Assembly: GCA_029783825.1 (NCBI GenBank)
Contig: JAREIK010000343.1
Span: 62,001-126,000, forward strand
Source of the DNA: Sapria himalayana
Taxonomy: Eukaryota > Streptophyta > Magnoliopsida > Malpighiales > Rafflesiaceae
Reading direction: 5' to 3'
Length of the DNA stretch: 64,000 nt
In this document: positions 50,240 through 61,969 of the stretch, in pieces
Layout: every line of letters begins with the position of its first letter
Position numbering within the stretch: position 1 is the stretch's first letter
Translations under genes and position numbers: made by a program
The notes under the pieces: model-generated
The model's input: only the letters and a program-made list of their open reading frames with translations
What the model was told of the DNA's origin: nothing
The model's database searches: none

Positions 50240-53200
50240 TAGAAATGTCAAACATGCTGGAAAGGGTGTGGAGTAGGCGAGCATGGATTGTTCCAAATTA
50301 GCCTAGGTGTGGTCTAGGCAAGCCTGGGGCCCTAGGTGTGGCGAGGCTAGTCTGAATTGCTGGAGCCTAGCTTGGTTCCTTTGGACATGGGTTCAGTACA
50401 ATACAAACTCCAATCAACCTAGCCTGGGCCCAGGGCCTCAAAGCTAGGCTACAATATAGACTCGTCCCTTACTTATATTATATTTATATAATATAATATA
50501 TAATATATAAAAATTTTAAAAAGAAAATTTAAATAATATTAAAAAAATATTTGTAATTTAAAAGTGCAATATAAAGTAAAATACATTAAGTAAAATAAAA
50601 AAAATCAAAATTTCAAATTGATAAATTATTTGTATATGAAAAAATTAAATTAATGCTAATTAAATATCTGCTAATGTTCCTAGCCCTGGATCAAAATCAT
50701 TGTCTGTCACTCTATATATTTTTTATTTTTATAGTTTAAAATTTTGGTTTCATCATGTAAGTCATCATTTTGTTTTAATACTTGAAGAGTCATTTGTATA
50801 TTTTTCCAATACTTTAAACTTGTCAAAATTTCTATAATATCTAGTTAGAATTTTATTTTCCTATTTAAAATAACATTCATAATATCGGGAAAAATAAATC
50901 TAGATATTATACAAGATGCAAAATGGGTCAATATTCTACATGTCATTTTTTATAATATGAAAAAAATTTATTTATATGATTTTATTTAACTTAATATGTA
51001 ATTTTTAATATTATTTTAGAATATGATAAAGTAGTAATCAATATCTAAATATCTTGATAGTTTATACCAATTAGACAAATTATCTTATTTTTTATCATTA
51101 GTTAATAGAATAAAAATTAATTATCTATGAATTTGATATTTATCTTTATCCTCGTAGGCTCCCCAAGGTCAAATGAGTACAGTCATCAATCTCTAGAGAA
51201 ATTAAGAATCATGAATCCTAGTATGATGGATATTTCTATATTAGATTGTGAAGTCTGTTAATTAGAAAAATATATTAGATTTCCCAATCCTTTCTATAGT
51301 ACAGTGTGAGTAAGAAATCAGTCAATTTGATTTACTTATATCTTTTAAGTCTTATTTGAATTGAGAATTAAAATTGGCTTAACATACTTTTTCTTTTTTA
51401 TTAATGCTTGTGCTCATTTGACTTGCCTTTTTTTTTGAATAAATCTTAGATTTTTGTTTTTTTAATAAATGAATTAAAGTTCAATTTAATAAAAACATGT
51501 AATTTTTTATAAGTGAGAATACACTAAATTATATGTATAATAGCTTAACACCTATTATACTGGTCATGTGATTATTCAACACACTTGCAATGCAGTCATA
51601 TTCTTTTATAATTGAATTATAAAGAAATAAATAAATAAATAAATATATATATATATATATATATATATGATTTAAATGACTAAAAAATTTATTCTTGGTG
51701 AAAATAATATGTGATATTTTTGGGGATATGTAGCTTTAATCATCATTTACCTCATTAATTAAATATTTTCCTAGCTTTTTCTTATCGTGTGCGATCTCAT
51801 GTCTTTTATTTTAAAGGGATTCTTTAGTTTTCCTTTAAAATATGTGCGAGCTTTTTTTTTTGTTTCACATCTCTTTTAAGACATTACAAATTTATCTTAT
51901 TGATTGTTTATATTGTTGATATTTTTTTAAAGGAAGGTGATAAATTAAAAATCATTCAATTTAAGAAGTATCTTTAATTATAATATCGAACAAAGAATTT
52001 TGGGATACTCATATTTTCCATGGATTGAGTTGGTTTATGATAATATCAGTATTCTGCTGTCATATAGAAGGTATGTTTTTTTTTTGTTCTCTTAGAGATT
52101 AGTCTTTTGTAATGTGCTTTAGCTGATATTTTTATCGAATCAGATACATATCATTTATCTGATATCAACTCTCCAACTGACTTGACTTGGTACGTAGACA
52201 ATTATATGAAAATTAACTATTTGATTATTGCGAGATCAAATATAATATGTGTAGTCATTATAATTAATAATTTTTTGGATTTTTCTTTATATGACTACCT
52301 TCATATAACTTTTTGTATGCTTGAATTTGTGAAGAAATTCCTAAGCTTTGACATCTCGTTAATAATCATGGATGTTTTTTGCTAGCCAGATACTTAAATT
52401 CCAGCTGGGAAGTAGTTTGCACATGAAGAAAATAAGTTATCATATTATTTAGAGATAATCTTATTTCTTAGAAAAATAAGAGTTATTTGATAGTTATGAG
52501 TTTTAACACTGATATAAAGTTAAGAGTGATAATCTTAATCCTAGAATCCATGTAGGCATCCATATAATAAAGAGATAAATAGTGAACTAATACTTTAAAT
52601 ACATAGTTTTCATTTAAACAGCTATCTCACTAAATGAAGTATCATCTCTAAACATCCGAAATATGCCACTAATATTACATATGCATCTAAGTGCAATGCA
52701 AGTGGTGGGAGGGTAAATAGATGAACATATGTTTGTCGTATAATAAAAAATCTTTAAATATTTTATAAATAAAATTCTTGTATCCTAGTCTCTGTCTCCA
52801 ATAACAAGTTCCTCAATCTTGCTATAGACATAGTCATATCACATTTTCGTATCCAACACATGATTACAATATTAAGTAAATATAATTCCAATAATATCTC
52901 ACATCCATTTGAAATTTTTTATTCCTTAGACCCACAGATAAATATAGACTATCAAACTTCTATTATCTGCTGGGCATCCGAAGATATTTTAGTAAATTTT
53001 ATAATTTTTCTAAATCTTGGGAAACAATCTTGATTCATGATTGTACTATCAAGTTAATATTGTGACACATGTATCTAATGTGAAAATCTCTTATAGATGG
53101 CCAATCTCTAATTGTCTTAACAAAAATATTAATGACTACTCCATTGTTAGATACGTTATCAAATACGATATTAAATATTATATTTTAAATATGATTATCT

Positions 53201-54367
53201 CTAAAGATTCTCATCATGCACTCATATGTGATAAGGTCATCACGAGAATAGAAAATTTCTAAAAATACCAAACTCTTTTTATTATGTTTCTATTTAGAAT
53301 CTGCATAGTAAAAAGTAAGACATACAAAAGAAATGTTATCATGACCAATCCATATATCATACGTCACATACACTATGTCACTATATTATTTAAATTCATT
53401 AGTTATTATTTATTTTTCTATCTTATAATATTTTAGTATGTCATTTCTACATGTGGACCTAGGAATCCTAAGATATGCAGACTAAATATAAGTCTGCATG
53501 ATAATGACTATCCTATGATCCTCCAAAAAATTTAATTGGAAGACATATCATGATGATTAGTTTGATCATGTTTTTTCTCCATAAGTCATTGTGGTATATG
53601 AAAAAAGTCAACAAAAAAAATGTACCATATCTTGTCTCGAAGATCTCACCACTTAGTTGAGTTTACTTAGGATCTAATGCACCATATTTTTTGGTGCAAT
53701 GATCAACATGCTTCTTTAGGTGCCCAGTCCAACACAGATTCCTACATGTATATATTTTATTATAATACTTACATCATGATAATTCTTCATTGATATTCCT
53801 AATATTTTTATTTTGTATTATGTTAAAAGTGAGTTCAAACTATATATGTTCTAGTTTTTTTATTTTTTAGACATTTAAGTTTTGATAAAAGTCATGGGTA
53901 AAATATAGTTTCTGCCTCTGACTGTTCCATATAGTTATCGTTATTAATATTTTCTAAGTGTACATCAAAATTAATTTTATTATCATTAAATTCATTATTA
54001 GTCATTTTTAATTTTTTTTAATTATGTTATAGTTTAAAAATTAAATTACATTAAAAAAATTAAATAAAAAACAAAACCCAATTTATGGAGGAGAGAGAGA
54101 ATATAAAGCCACGGCTCTCACCTGGTAGGTTAGAATTGAGACGTGTCCACGTGTTCGACACTTGGACACGGCTTTCTAGTGGCGTATCCGTGCAACATAG
54201 GTGCCTGGTATATCACTATGCCCGGCACCCCTTTGCCCAACATTGAATGAGCCGTGCCTCCGACTGGCCTAACCCAAATCCAAGCACAGTGCTAGACTGT
54301 GCCATGGATGGCCAGGCATGACTCAATCAGGCCATGCCCAAGCTGCTCAGCCCATTTGTCATCTTTA
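50240..54367 (-). mobile_element. hAT transposon 2, about 4.1 kb, inactive
   Basis: The left end is TAGAAATGTCAAAC and the right end CCATTTGTCATCTTTA; both resemble the termini of hAT 1. GC-rich subterminal DNA lies inside each end: 50270-50465 with GCCTAGGTGTGG / CTAGCCTGGGCCCAG, and 54110-54350 with GCCATGGATGGCCAGGCATG. The transposase remnant is on the minus strand near the right end. The interior at 50500-52430 is AT-rich with no recognisable transposase and may hold later insertions. Flanking 8-mers do not match. Confidence 0.72.
52450..53750 (-). pseudogene. hAT transposase remnant with BED finger
   Basis: On the minus strand a BED-type zinc finger reads CRNLCWTGHLKKHVDHC followed by TKKYGALDPK near 53746-53660, a C..C...H....C pattern with family HGT-x-L-x-RH replaced by TGHLKKH. 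Next come DNVSNN (family DNASNN) near 53160, FHIRYMCHNINLIVQS (family HVRCAAHILNLIV, one cysteine changed) near 53085-53040, and LEKL.NLLKYLRMPSR near 53000. YLKIFYYTTNICSSIYPPTT lies near 52760-52705 and MKTMYLKY near 52605. Several stops break it. The C-terminal dimerisation region is not recognised. It is closely comparable to the remnant in hAT 1, in opposite orientation. Confidence 0.83.
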
Positions 54368-57300
54368 CTACTACTACTATTATATAAACTTCTAATACTA
54401 ATATTAGTACTACTATAGTACAAGTACTATTAATTTGTATTTTCTTTTTCTTCTTCTTCATTTGTCCTTCTTTTTATATTTTATCAATTATTTTTCTTTT
54501 TCTACTTCATCATCATCACTATCATCTTTTTTTTTTCTATTTATTTTTAATCATCATCATTATCATATTCTATCTTTCTCTGCTTCTTTCTTCTTCTTTT
54601 TTTTTCTTATTCTTTGTATTTTACTTTTTCTTTTTCTTGTTCTTTATTATCTTTTTGTTCTTTTTCTTTTCCTATTCATTTTTTTTCTTGATCTTATTTG
54701 TATTCTTATTCTTCCTTTTCTTATTTTATGTTTTATTCCTCTTCTTCTATTTTTTCTTCTTAATCTTTTTTCTTATTCATTTAATTTTTTTTCTTCACTT
54801 TATTTTGCTTCTTCATTTTTTTCTCTTTTTTTTTCTTAATCTTTTTTCTCTTTCTTATTGTTCTTATTATCTTTCTTTATCTTTTCCTTTTTTTTTATTC
54901 TTTTTATTTTTCATATTCTTATATTTTTGTCTTATTCCCCCTCTAGTTGTTCCTCATTATTCTCCTCCACCTCCTCCTCTTCTTGTTCAATTTCTTCTTC
55001 TACTACTTGTCTTTTTTTTTCTTTTTATTTGTCTTTTCTACTTTCTTTTCTTCTTCTATTTTTTTATCTTTTTGTTTTCATTCTTCTTTTTTCTCTTATT
55101 CTTCTCATTTTCTTATTCATCTTCTTTTAGTTCTTCTTCTTCTTCTTATGCTATTCTTTTTCATCAATTTCTTTTAATTCTTTTTTTTCTTTTTCTTCAT
55201 ATTCAACATTTGTTTATTCTTTTTATTCTTGCTAATCATCTTATTTTTCTCTTTCTTGTTTTTCAATATCATCTTCCTCATTTTTTTCCTTTTTCTTCTT
55301 ATTCTTCTATTCTTTCTTCTCCTCATTCCCTTATTCTTAATCTTTTTCTTATTCTCCTTTATTTTCTTCTTTGCCTTCCTCTTTTTTTTCTCCTTTTTTT
55401 TCTTCTTATTCTAATACTACTACTACTACTATAACTAATAGCATTGATACTTCTCCTTCTACTTCTTCTTATTCTTTTCTTCTTTTTTTTTCTTTTTTTT
55501 TTACTACTAATACTACTACTACTATCATTATAACCACTACTTTTAATCTTTATTCTTTTTCATCATCATTACCATCAACTTCTTTAATTTTATTTTCTCT
55601 TTCTTTTTATTCTTAATGATCATCATCATCATTATTTTCTTCTTATCTGTCTCGTTATTCTTCTTTTTATTCTGCTTTTACTTATGCTTGTCATTCTTCA
55701 TCTTCTTGTTCTTATTATTAATATTATTTTTCTACTTCTCATTTTTTTTGATCTTATTTTTATTCTTCTTTTTATTCTCTTACATATTCTTCTTTTTCTT
55801 ATTCGTCTTCTTTTTTTCTTCTTCTCTTTCTTATTCTTCTTCTACTTCTTTTTTTTTATTTTCTTATTTTTCGTTTACTTCTTTTTTCTATTTTCTTATT
55901 CTTCTTCTACTTCTTTTTTTCTATTATCTTCTTCAACTTATTCTTTTTCATTTTCTACTACTTCTTCTTAATCAATAGTTTTTTCTTTTTTATCTTCTTC
56001 TTTATCATCATCATCATCTTCTTCATTACCTTTTTCTTCTATTTTACTTTTCTTTTTCTAAATCTTCTTCTTCTACTACTACTTCTTATAATTCTTCTTA
56101 TTCTTATTCTTATTATTCTCTTTCATCTTTATATTTTTCATCTTTTACTTATTCTTCCTCGTACTCTACCTCTTATTCTTCTTATATTCTTTTTATTCTT
56201 TTTTACTTTTTATATCTTCATATTTTTTCTCAAGTTCTTTTTTTTTCTTCTATTATTTTTCTTATTTTTATTTGTATTTTTTTCTCTTTTCTATAACTTC
56301 TTCCTCTTCACCTTCTTCCTTTTCTTCTTATCATTTTTCACTTTTCTCCCCTACCTCTTTTCTTCCTTTTCTTCTTCTGATTTTCTACTTCATCTTTATT
56401 TTGTTATTCAGCTTCTTTTTGTTTTTCTTATTATTATTCTTATTTTTCTTTTGTTCATTCATTTTACTTTGACTACAAGTACTACTATTTCTTTTTCTTC
56501 TTTTTTCTTTTTTTTTCTTCATTTTTTTTTCTTATTAATATTCTTCTTTGTTCTTCTTTTTCTTATTAATATTCTTCTTTGTTCTTCTTTGTTCTTCTTT
56601 TTCTTCTTGCACTTCTTTTTATTTTCTTCTTTATCTTCATTTTTTCTCCTCTCTCATGATCTTCTCCTTCTTCTCCAACTCATTTTTCTTATGCTCCTTT
56701 TCTTTTTTTTTTCCGTATCATTCTTTTTTTCATATTATTATTATTATTATTATTTTGCTCTTATTCTACTAATTCTTTCTCCTCCTCATCATCATCATCT
56801 TATTTCTTCTTCCTCCCAATCTTTTTTTTCTTATTATTATTTTTTCTTTTTATTCTTATTATTTTTTTTCTTCATCTTATTCATATTCTATTTCTTATTC
56901 TGCCATTTCTTCTTTTGTTTTTGTTTTTATTTTTCTTCTTCTTCCTCTTCCTCTTCTTCTTATTCTTCTTTTTTTTCTTCTTTTTTTCTTATTCTTTATT
57001 TATTCTGTCTTAATCTTTTTATTCTTCATATTCTTATTCTTGTTCTTTTTCTCTCTTCTTTTTATTCAATATTTTCTTTTTTTTTTCTTTTTCTAGTTTC
57101 GTATCCTTCATTTTCTACTTATTATTTTTATTATTTCTCTTGTTCTTGTTCATCTTTTTATTCTTGTTATTCTTACTCTTCCTCTTCTACTTTTTTCTCT
57201 TCTCTTACTTATACTTCTTCATCTACTACTACTAATATTTCTTCTCTACCATCACTTCAGCTTCTTCTAATTTTTCTACTTCTTCTAATTTTTCTACTTC

Positions 57301-59936
57301 TTCTACATATTATACTTTTTTATTTTTGTTTTCTTTCTTCTTGTTTTCTTTTTCTTCAACTTTTTCTTTGTCATCTTCTTCTATTTCTACAACTACTAGT
57401 ACTACTACTACTACAATAACTATTGCTTATTATTTTTATTATTCTTTTTTATTCTACTAAATCTACTTCTACTTTTTATTTTATTTTTTATTTTTGCTCT
57501 TCTTATTTACCTTATTCATTTTAATCTTCTTCATATTCATCTTCATATTTTTCATTTTTGTTTTTTTCTTTCTTCTTCTTCTGCTCCTTTTCTTCTACTT
57601 CCTTTTTTTCTATATTTTGTTCTTGTTCTTCATGTTCTATTTTTTCTTAATAGTCTTCTTCTACTTCCTCTTCTAATTCTTGATTTTTTTCTTCTTATTA
57701 ATCTTCCTTTTCTTTTCTTTCTTTTTGTTTTTCTTCATTTTCTTAATCATCTTCTTATTCTGATTATGATTCTTTTATTTCTTTTTTTTTTTCATTTTTA
57801 TCTTCATTCTCTTCCACTTAATGTTGTTATTATTATTATTATTCAACTTCATCATCATCATCATCATCATCTTCTTGTTTCATCATCCTCTTCTTTTACT
57901 ATTTTTATTTTTTTTTCTTATTCTTATTTTATTATTCTTCTTGTTCTTCTTATTATTTCTCTATTTTTTCTTTTTCTTCTACTATTCCTCTTTATTTTTA
58001 TTCCTCATTTTCTTCTTTTATTGTTCTTCCTATTATTTTTCTTATACATCTTCTTCTTACTTATCTTCTTGTTCTTCTTATTCTTTTTCAATCTATTTTT
58101 ATCCTTCTTAATTTTCTAATTTTTCTCATTCTTCTTCTACCTCATCTATTTTTGCTAATTCTTCTTATTCTTATTTTATTTTTCTTCTTCTACTTTTCTT
58201 ACTTTTCTTCTTCATTATCTTTTTCTTTATCTATTACTTATTCATTTTCTGTATATTCTTTATCATCATCATCTTCTTCTATTTCTCTTATTCTGCTAAT
58301 TTTTCTTGTTTTACTTATTATTATTATTATTATTCTTTAAACTTCATATTCTTCTTTTTTTTAATTATTTTTTATTTTTTCTTTATCCTATTCTTTTTTT
58401 TCTACGCCAACTTTTTATTCATCATTATCTTCTTCTTCAAGTTTTTCTTTTTCTTATTCTTCTTCTACCCATTATTCCCCCCATGCTACTTTTTCTTATT
58501 CATCTTCTTGTCCTTCCAATTCTTCCTGTCCTTCTTTTTTTGTTATATCTTAATATTTTTCCTCTTTTGTTATATCTTAATATTCTTCTTCTTTTTTTTC
58601 AACTTATTTTTCTTGTTATGCTTCTTCTTCTTCTACCTATTATTATTATTATTATTCGTGGTCTTTCCATCTATTCCTTTTTGTTATTCTTCATCTTCTA
58701 CATCTTTTTTTTTTTTTTTTTCTTCTCTGTCTTCTTATTTCTCTTTTTTTTTTCTTTTTTTTTCTTTTTTCTCTTTTTATTCTTAATCTTCATCATCTTC
58801 TTCTATTTCTTATTTTTATTTTTTTTCTTGTTATTTTTTTTATTCTTTACCTTCTTCTGCTACTTTATTTTCTTATTCTTTATTTTATTCTTTGTTTTTT
58901 CTTATTTTACTTCTTCTTTTTCATCATCATCATCTTATTCATCTTATTCATCTTCTTCATTATCATCATCTTATTTATCTTCTTCATTATCATCATCTTA
59001 TTTATCTTCTTCATTATCATCATCCTATTCATCTTCTTCATTATTTTATTTTATTTTTTTTTTTTTTCTTCTTCTTTTTCATCTTTTTCATATTATTCTT
59101 ATTTTTTCTCTTTATCTTCTTTTATTACTAATATTACTTTTGTTCTTAATAATTTCTTCTTTTTTATTCATCTTAATAATATTACTTTCATTCCTATTAT
59201 TCTACTTCATATACTTTATTTTCTTCTTATTTTCTTTTTATTTTTCTTTCTTATTTTCTTTGTTATCTTCTTCTTTTTCTTATTCGTCATCATTTTCCTC
59301 TTCATTTTCATATTGCTCATCTTTATCATATTCTACTTTTTCTTATTTAATTTTTTAATATTCTCTCTTCATTTTTTTTTTTTTTCATCTTTTTCCTCTT
59401 CTTCTTTTTTCTGCATCTACTTCCTCTTCTTTTTTCTTTTTCATCTTATTCCTCTTCTTTTACTTCTTATTTTTTATTTTCTTTTTCTTTTCTTTTTTTC
59501 TTATTATTTCTTTTCTTCTTTTTTCATTTTCTTCCTTAACATTTTAATTTTCTCTTTCTTCAACTTCTACTTCATCTTCTTCTTCGACTTCTTCCTATTC
59601 TTCTTTTTATTTTTATTTTCTCTTTTTTTTTTTTCTTTTTTTTTTTTTTTCTTTTTCTTTCTCTACTTCTTCTTCTATCTCTTCTTCTTTTTTGTTTTTT
59701 TTTCTTCATCTCGTTATTCACATTTTGCTTATTTTTCTTTTTCTAAATCTTCATCTTTAATTTCTCTCTCTTTTTCTAATTCTTTTTATTGTTAATATTT
59801 TTATTTTCTTATTTATTTTAATGTCTTCCTATGCCCCCAGTTCTTCTTCTTATTATTCTTCTTGATATTCTTCTTCTTATTATTCTTCTTGATATTCTTC
59901 TTCTCATCCTATTCTTTCTAGTTGTTCTTCTATGAC
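54368..59936. repeat. 5.5-kb G-depleted, TTC/TTA-rich low-complexity tract
   Basis: Built almost only of T, C and A on the + strand; many 60-base lines contain no G. Trinucleotide words dominate (TTC, TCT, TTA, TCA, ACT). Cleaner sub-blocks exist: a 27-bp unit CTTCTTCATTATCATCATC-TTATTTAT about 3.5 times at 58952-59045, two copies of TTGTTATATCTTAATATT at 58540-58595, and a ~30-bp unit around CTTATTATTCTTCTTGATATT twice at 59850-59905. It starts in (TAC)n right at the end of hAT 2. The many plus-strand ORFs rich in F, S, L and I (up to 350 codons) arise because such triplet DNA rarely forms stops; none is a gene. Confidence 0.93.
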
Positions 59937-60806
59937 TAAGTTATTTACATACTACGATACTAGGTAAGGTAATAGTTATAGCCAAGCTGCGAATATAGAC
60001 ATAGGCACCATATTTATAGATGATAACCCTTCTATTCGGTTAGCAAGGAGGAAATGATGTGGTAGACTATCGAATAGGAGCAAGCTGTCTTGATATTTAA
60101 ATACTAATTTCTATTTCATTCTATCACATAATGATAATAAAAATCTTGATCTTTTATAATGATGAAAATCATATAAATTTATCAATCTCAATGCTATAAG
60201 ATGACATATGATATACTGATTTATTTGGTATTGAGCATAAGCATCAGAGTCTATAATTTCTATTACAGTCAATATCATTTCAAATATGAGATTGAGACTG
60301 TGGATAAATATCATTGAGTCACTATAATACATAAAGGATTAGGATGATTCAAGGTTGAGCATCAAAGATCGGACTGGAACAAGAGCAGATGAGTTGTTTG
60401 TAGATGATGTACTCATGAAACTTTGATGATGTTGAGCCACCATTAGTGATACCATTAAATGCTAATATGGTAATGATTAGTTGCATACTTACACCGATTG
60501 ATATTGTGATTGAGGTTGATTATGATTGACGATTATTATGATGCATACTTGTATTTTTTTATTTTAGGTTGGATTGAATAATTAATTAGTGTCAATTTAT
60601 GATTGATGATTACCTAGTATGGCTAGGCATGACTCGGCATGATTATGCCTAGAATTGGTCTATGCTAGGTAGGCATTAATCAAGTCATGTCGTGCCCTAC
60701 ATGGCATGGCTCCCTTATTGTGTCATGCCTTGCACAACACGATGACTCAACTAGGCCACCAAAAAATGGGTTATGCAGACACCGGATGACTAATTTGAAA
60801 CCTCTA
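59937..60806 (+). mobile_element. 3' part of a third hAT transposon
   Basis: Near 59940-60110 the + strand reads TYYDTR, then SQAANIDIGTIFIDDNPSIR, matching the region between the core and the dimerisation domain in this hAT family; compare YYDIRYNG in hAT 1 near 42045. 60370-60420 reads TRADELFVDDVLMKL. A subterminal GC-richer block follows at 60595-60790 (GGCTAGGCATGACTCGGCATG, CATGGCATGGCTCCC). The element ends AATTTGAAACCTCTA, comparable with GTTTGACACACCTA of hAT 1. Everything 5' of 59937 is replaced by the pyrimidine-rich tract. Confidence 0.75.
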
Positions 60807-61968
60807 AGTAGTATTAGTATTAGTAAAAGAAGAAATTAAAAAGTAGAAAAAGAAGCGTAAGAAGAATAAAATGAATATGAAGAGGAGGAAGAAAAAAAAT
60901 TATAAGGAAAAGAAGAAAAAAAAGTATAAAAATAAGTTGAAGAAAATAAAGTATTAAAATAAGGAGGAGAATAAAAATAAAAAGTGGAAAAGGAGGAGGA
61001 AAAAGAAGAAGAAGAAGCTGATGATGATGAATGATAATGAATAAGAAAAAGAATATTAATAATAAGAATAACAAAAAGAATAAGAAAAAAAAACAGAAGA
61101 ATAAGAGAGAATATGGAGAAGGTGATAAAGTAGAAAATGAGCATAAGAATAATAAGAAGAATAAAAAAAATAAAGACGAAGAGAAAGTCCAAGTAGAAGA
61201 AGATAAGCATAATAAGAAAAAGAAGAGAGAAAAAGAAGATGATAATGAGGAAGAACAAGAAAATGAAGTGGAGAAAGAAAAAAAGTATATGGAAAAAAAA
61301 GAATAAAAAAAAGTATAAGAATAAGTTGAAGAAAATTAAGTATTAAAATAAGGAGGAGGAGGAGAATACGAATAAGAAGTTGAAAAGGAGAATGAGGAAA
61401 ATACGAATAAGAAGTTGAAAAGGAGAATGAGGAAAATACGAATAAGAAGTTGAAAAGGAGGAGGAGGAGAATACGAAAAAGAAGTGGAAAAGGAGGAAAA
61501 AAAACAATAAGAAGCTGATGATGATGATGATGAATAAGAAAAAAAATATGAATAATAAGAATAACAAAAAAAAAAGAAGCAGAAGAATAAGATGAAGTAG
61601 AAAATGAGCATAAAAAAACAAGGAGAATTAAAAAAATGAAGACGTAGAGAAAGTCCAAGTAGATGAAGATGAAAATAATTAATATGAACAAGAATACAAA
61701 TTATAAGAATAAGAAGAAAAAAAGACAAATGAAAATAATGATTATAATGATAATGATTAAGAATAAGAAGTATAAAAAAAGAAATAGAAGAAGAAGATTA
61801 TAAAAAAAATGAATAAGTAGTAATAGTAGTTGTTGTTGTGGTAGTAGTAATAATAGTAGTAGAAGATGATGATGAAAGAGAACAAAAGAATAAAAAAAGA
61901 AAAGAAAAAGAAGAGTAGAAAGAAGAAAAAAAATAGAAAAATACAAAGATGAAAAAGAATAAGCAGAA
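60807..61968. repeat. C-depleted, GAA/AAT-rich low-complexity tract
   Basis: Opposite strand bias to the tract at 54368-59936: A and G dominate and C is rare. It starts GTAGTATTAGTATTAG at the end of hAT 3. It contains a larger duplication: ATAAGTTGAAGAAAATAAAG at about 60931 recurs at about 61321, and GAGAAAGTCCAAGTAGA at about 61179 recurs at about 61647. It also has a ~36-bp unit (AATAAGAAGTTGAAAAGGAG) about three times at 61370-61460. Long minus-strand ORFs here are artefacts of triplet composition. Confidence 0.92.
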
Positions 61969-61969
61969 A

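Noticed and set aside
54435..59795. Long plus-strand ORFs rich in F, S, L, I resembling membrane proteins
   Set aside because: Triplet-biased pyrimidine DNA gives hydrophobic stop-poor frames in all three phases; no start context, no domain, no codon signal.
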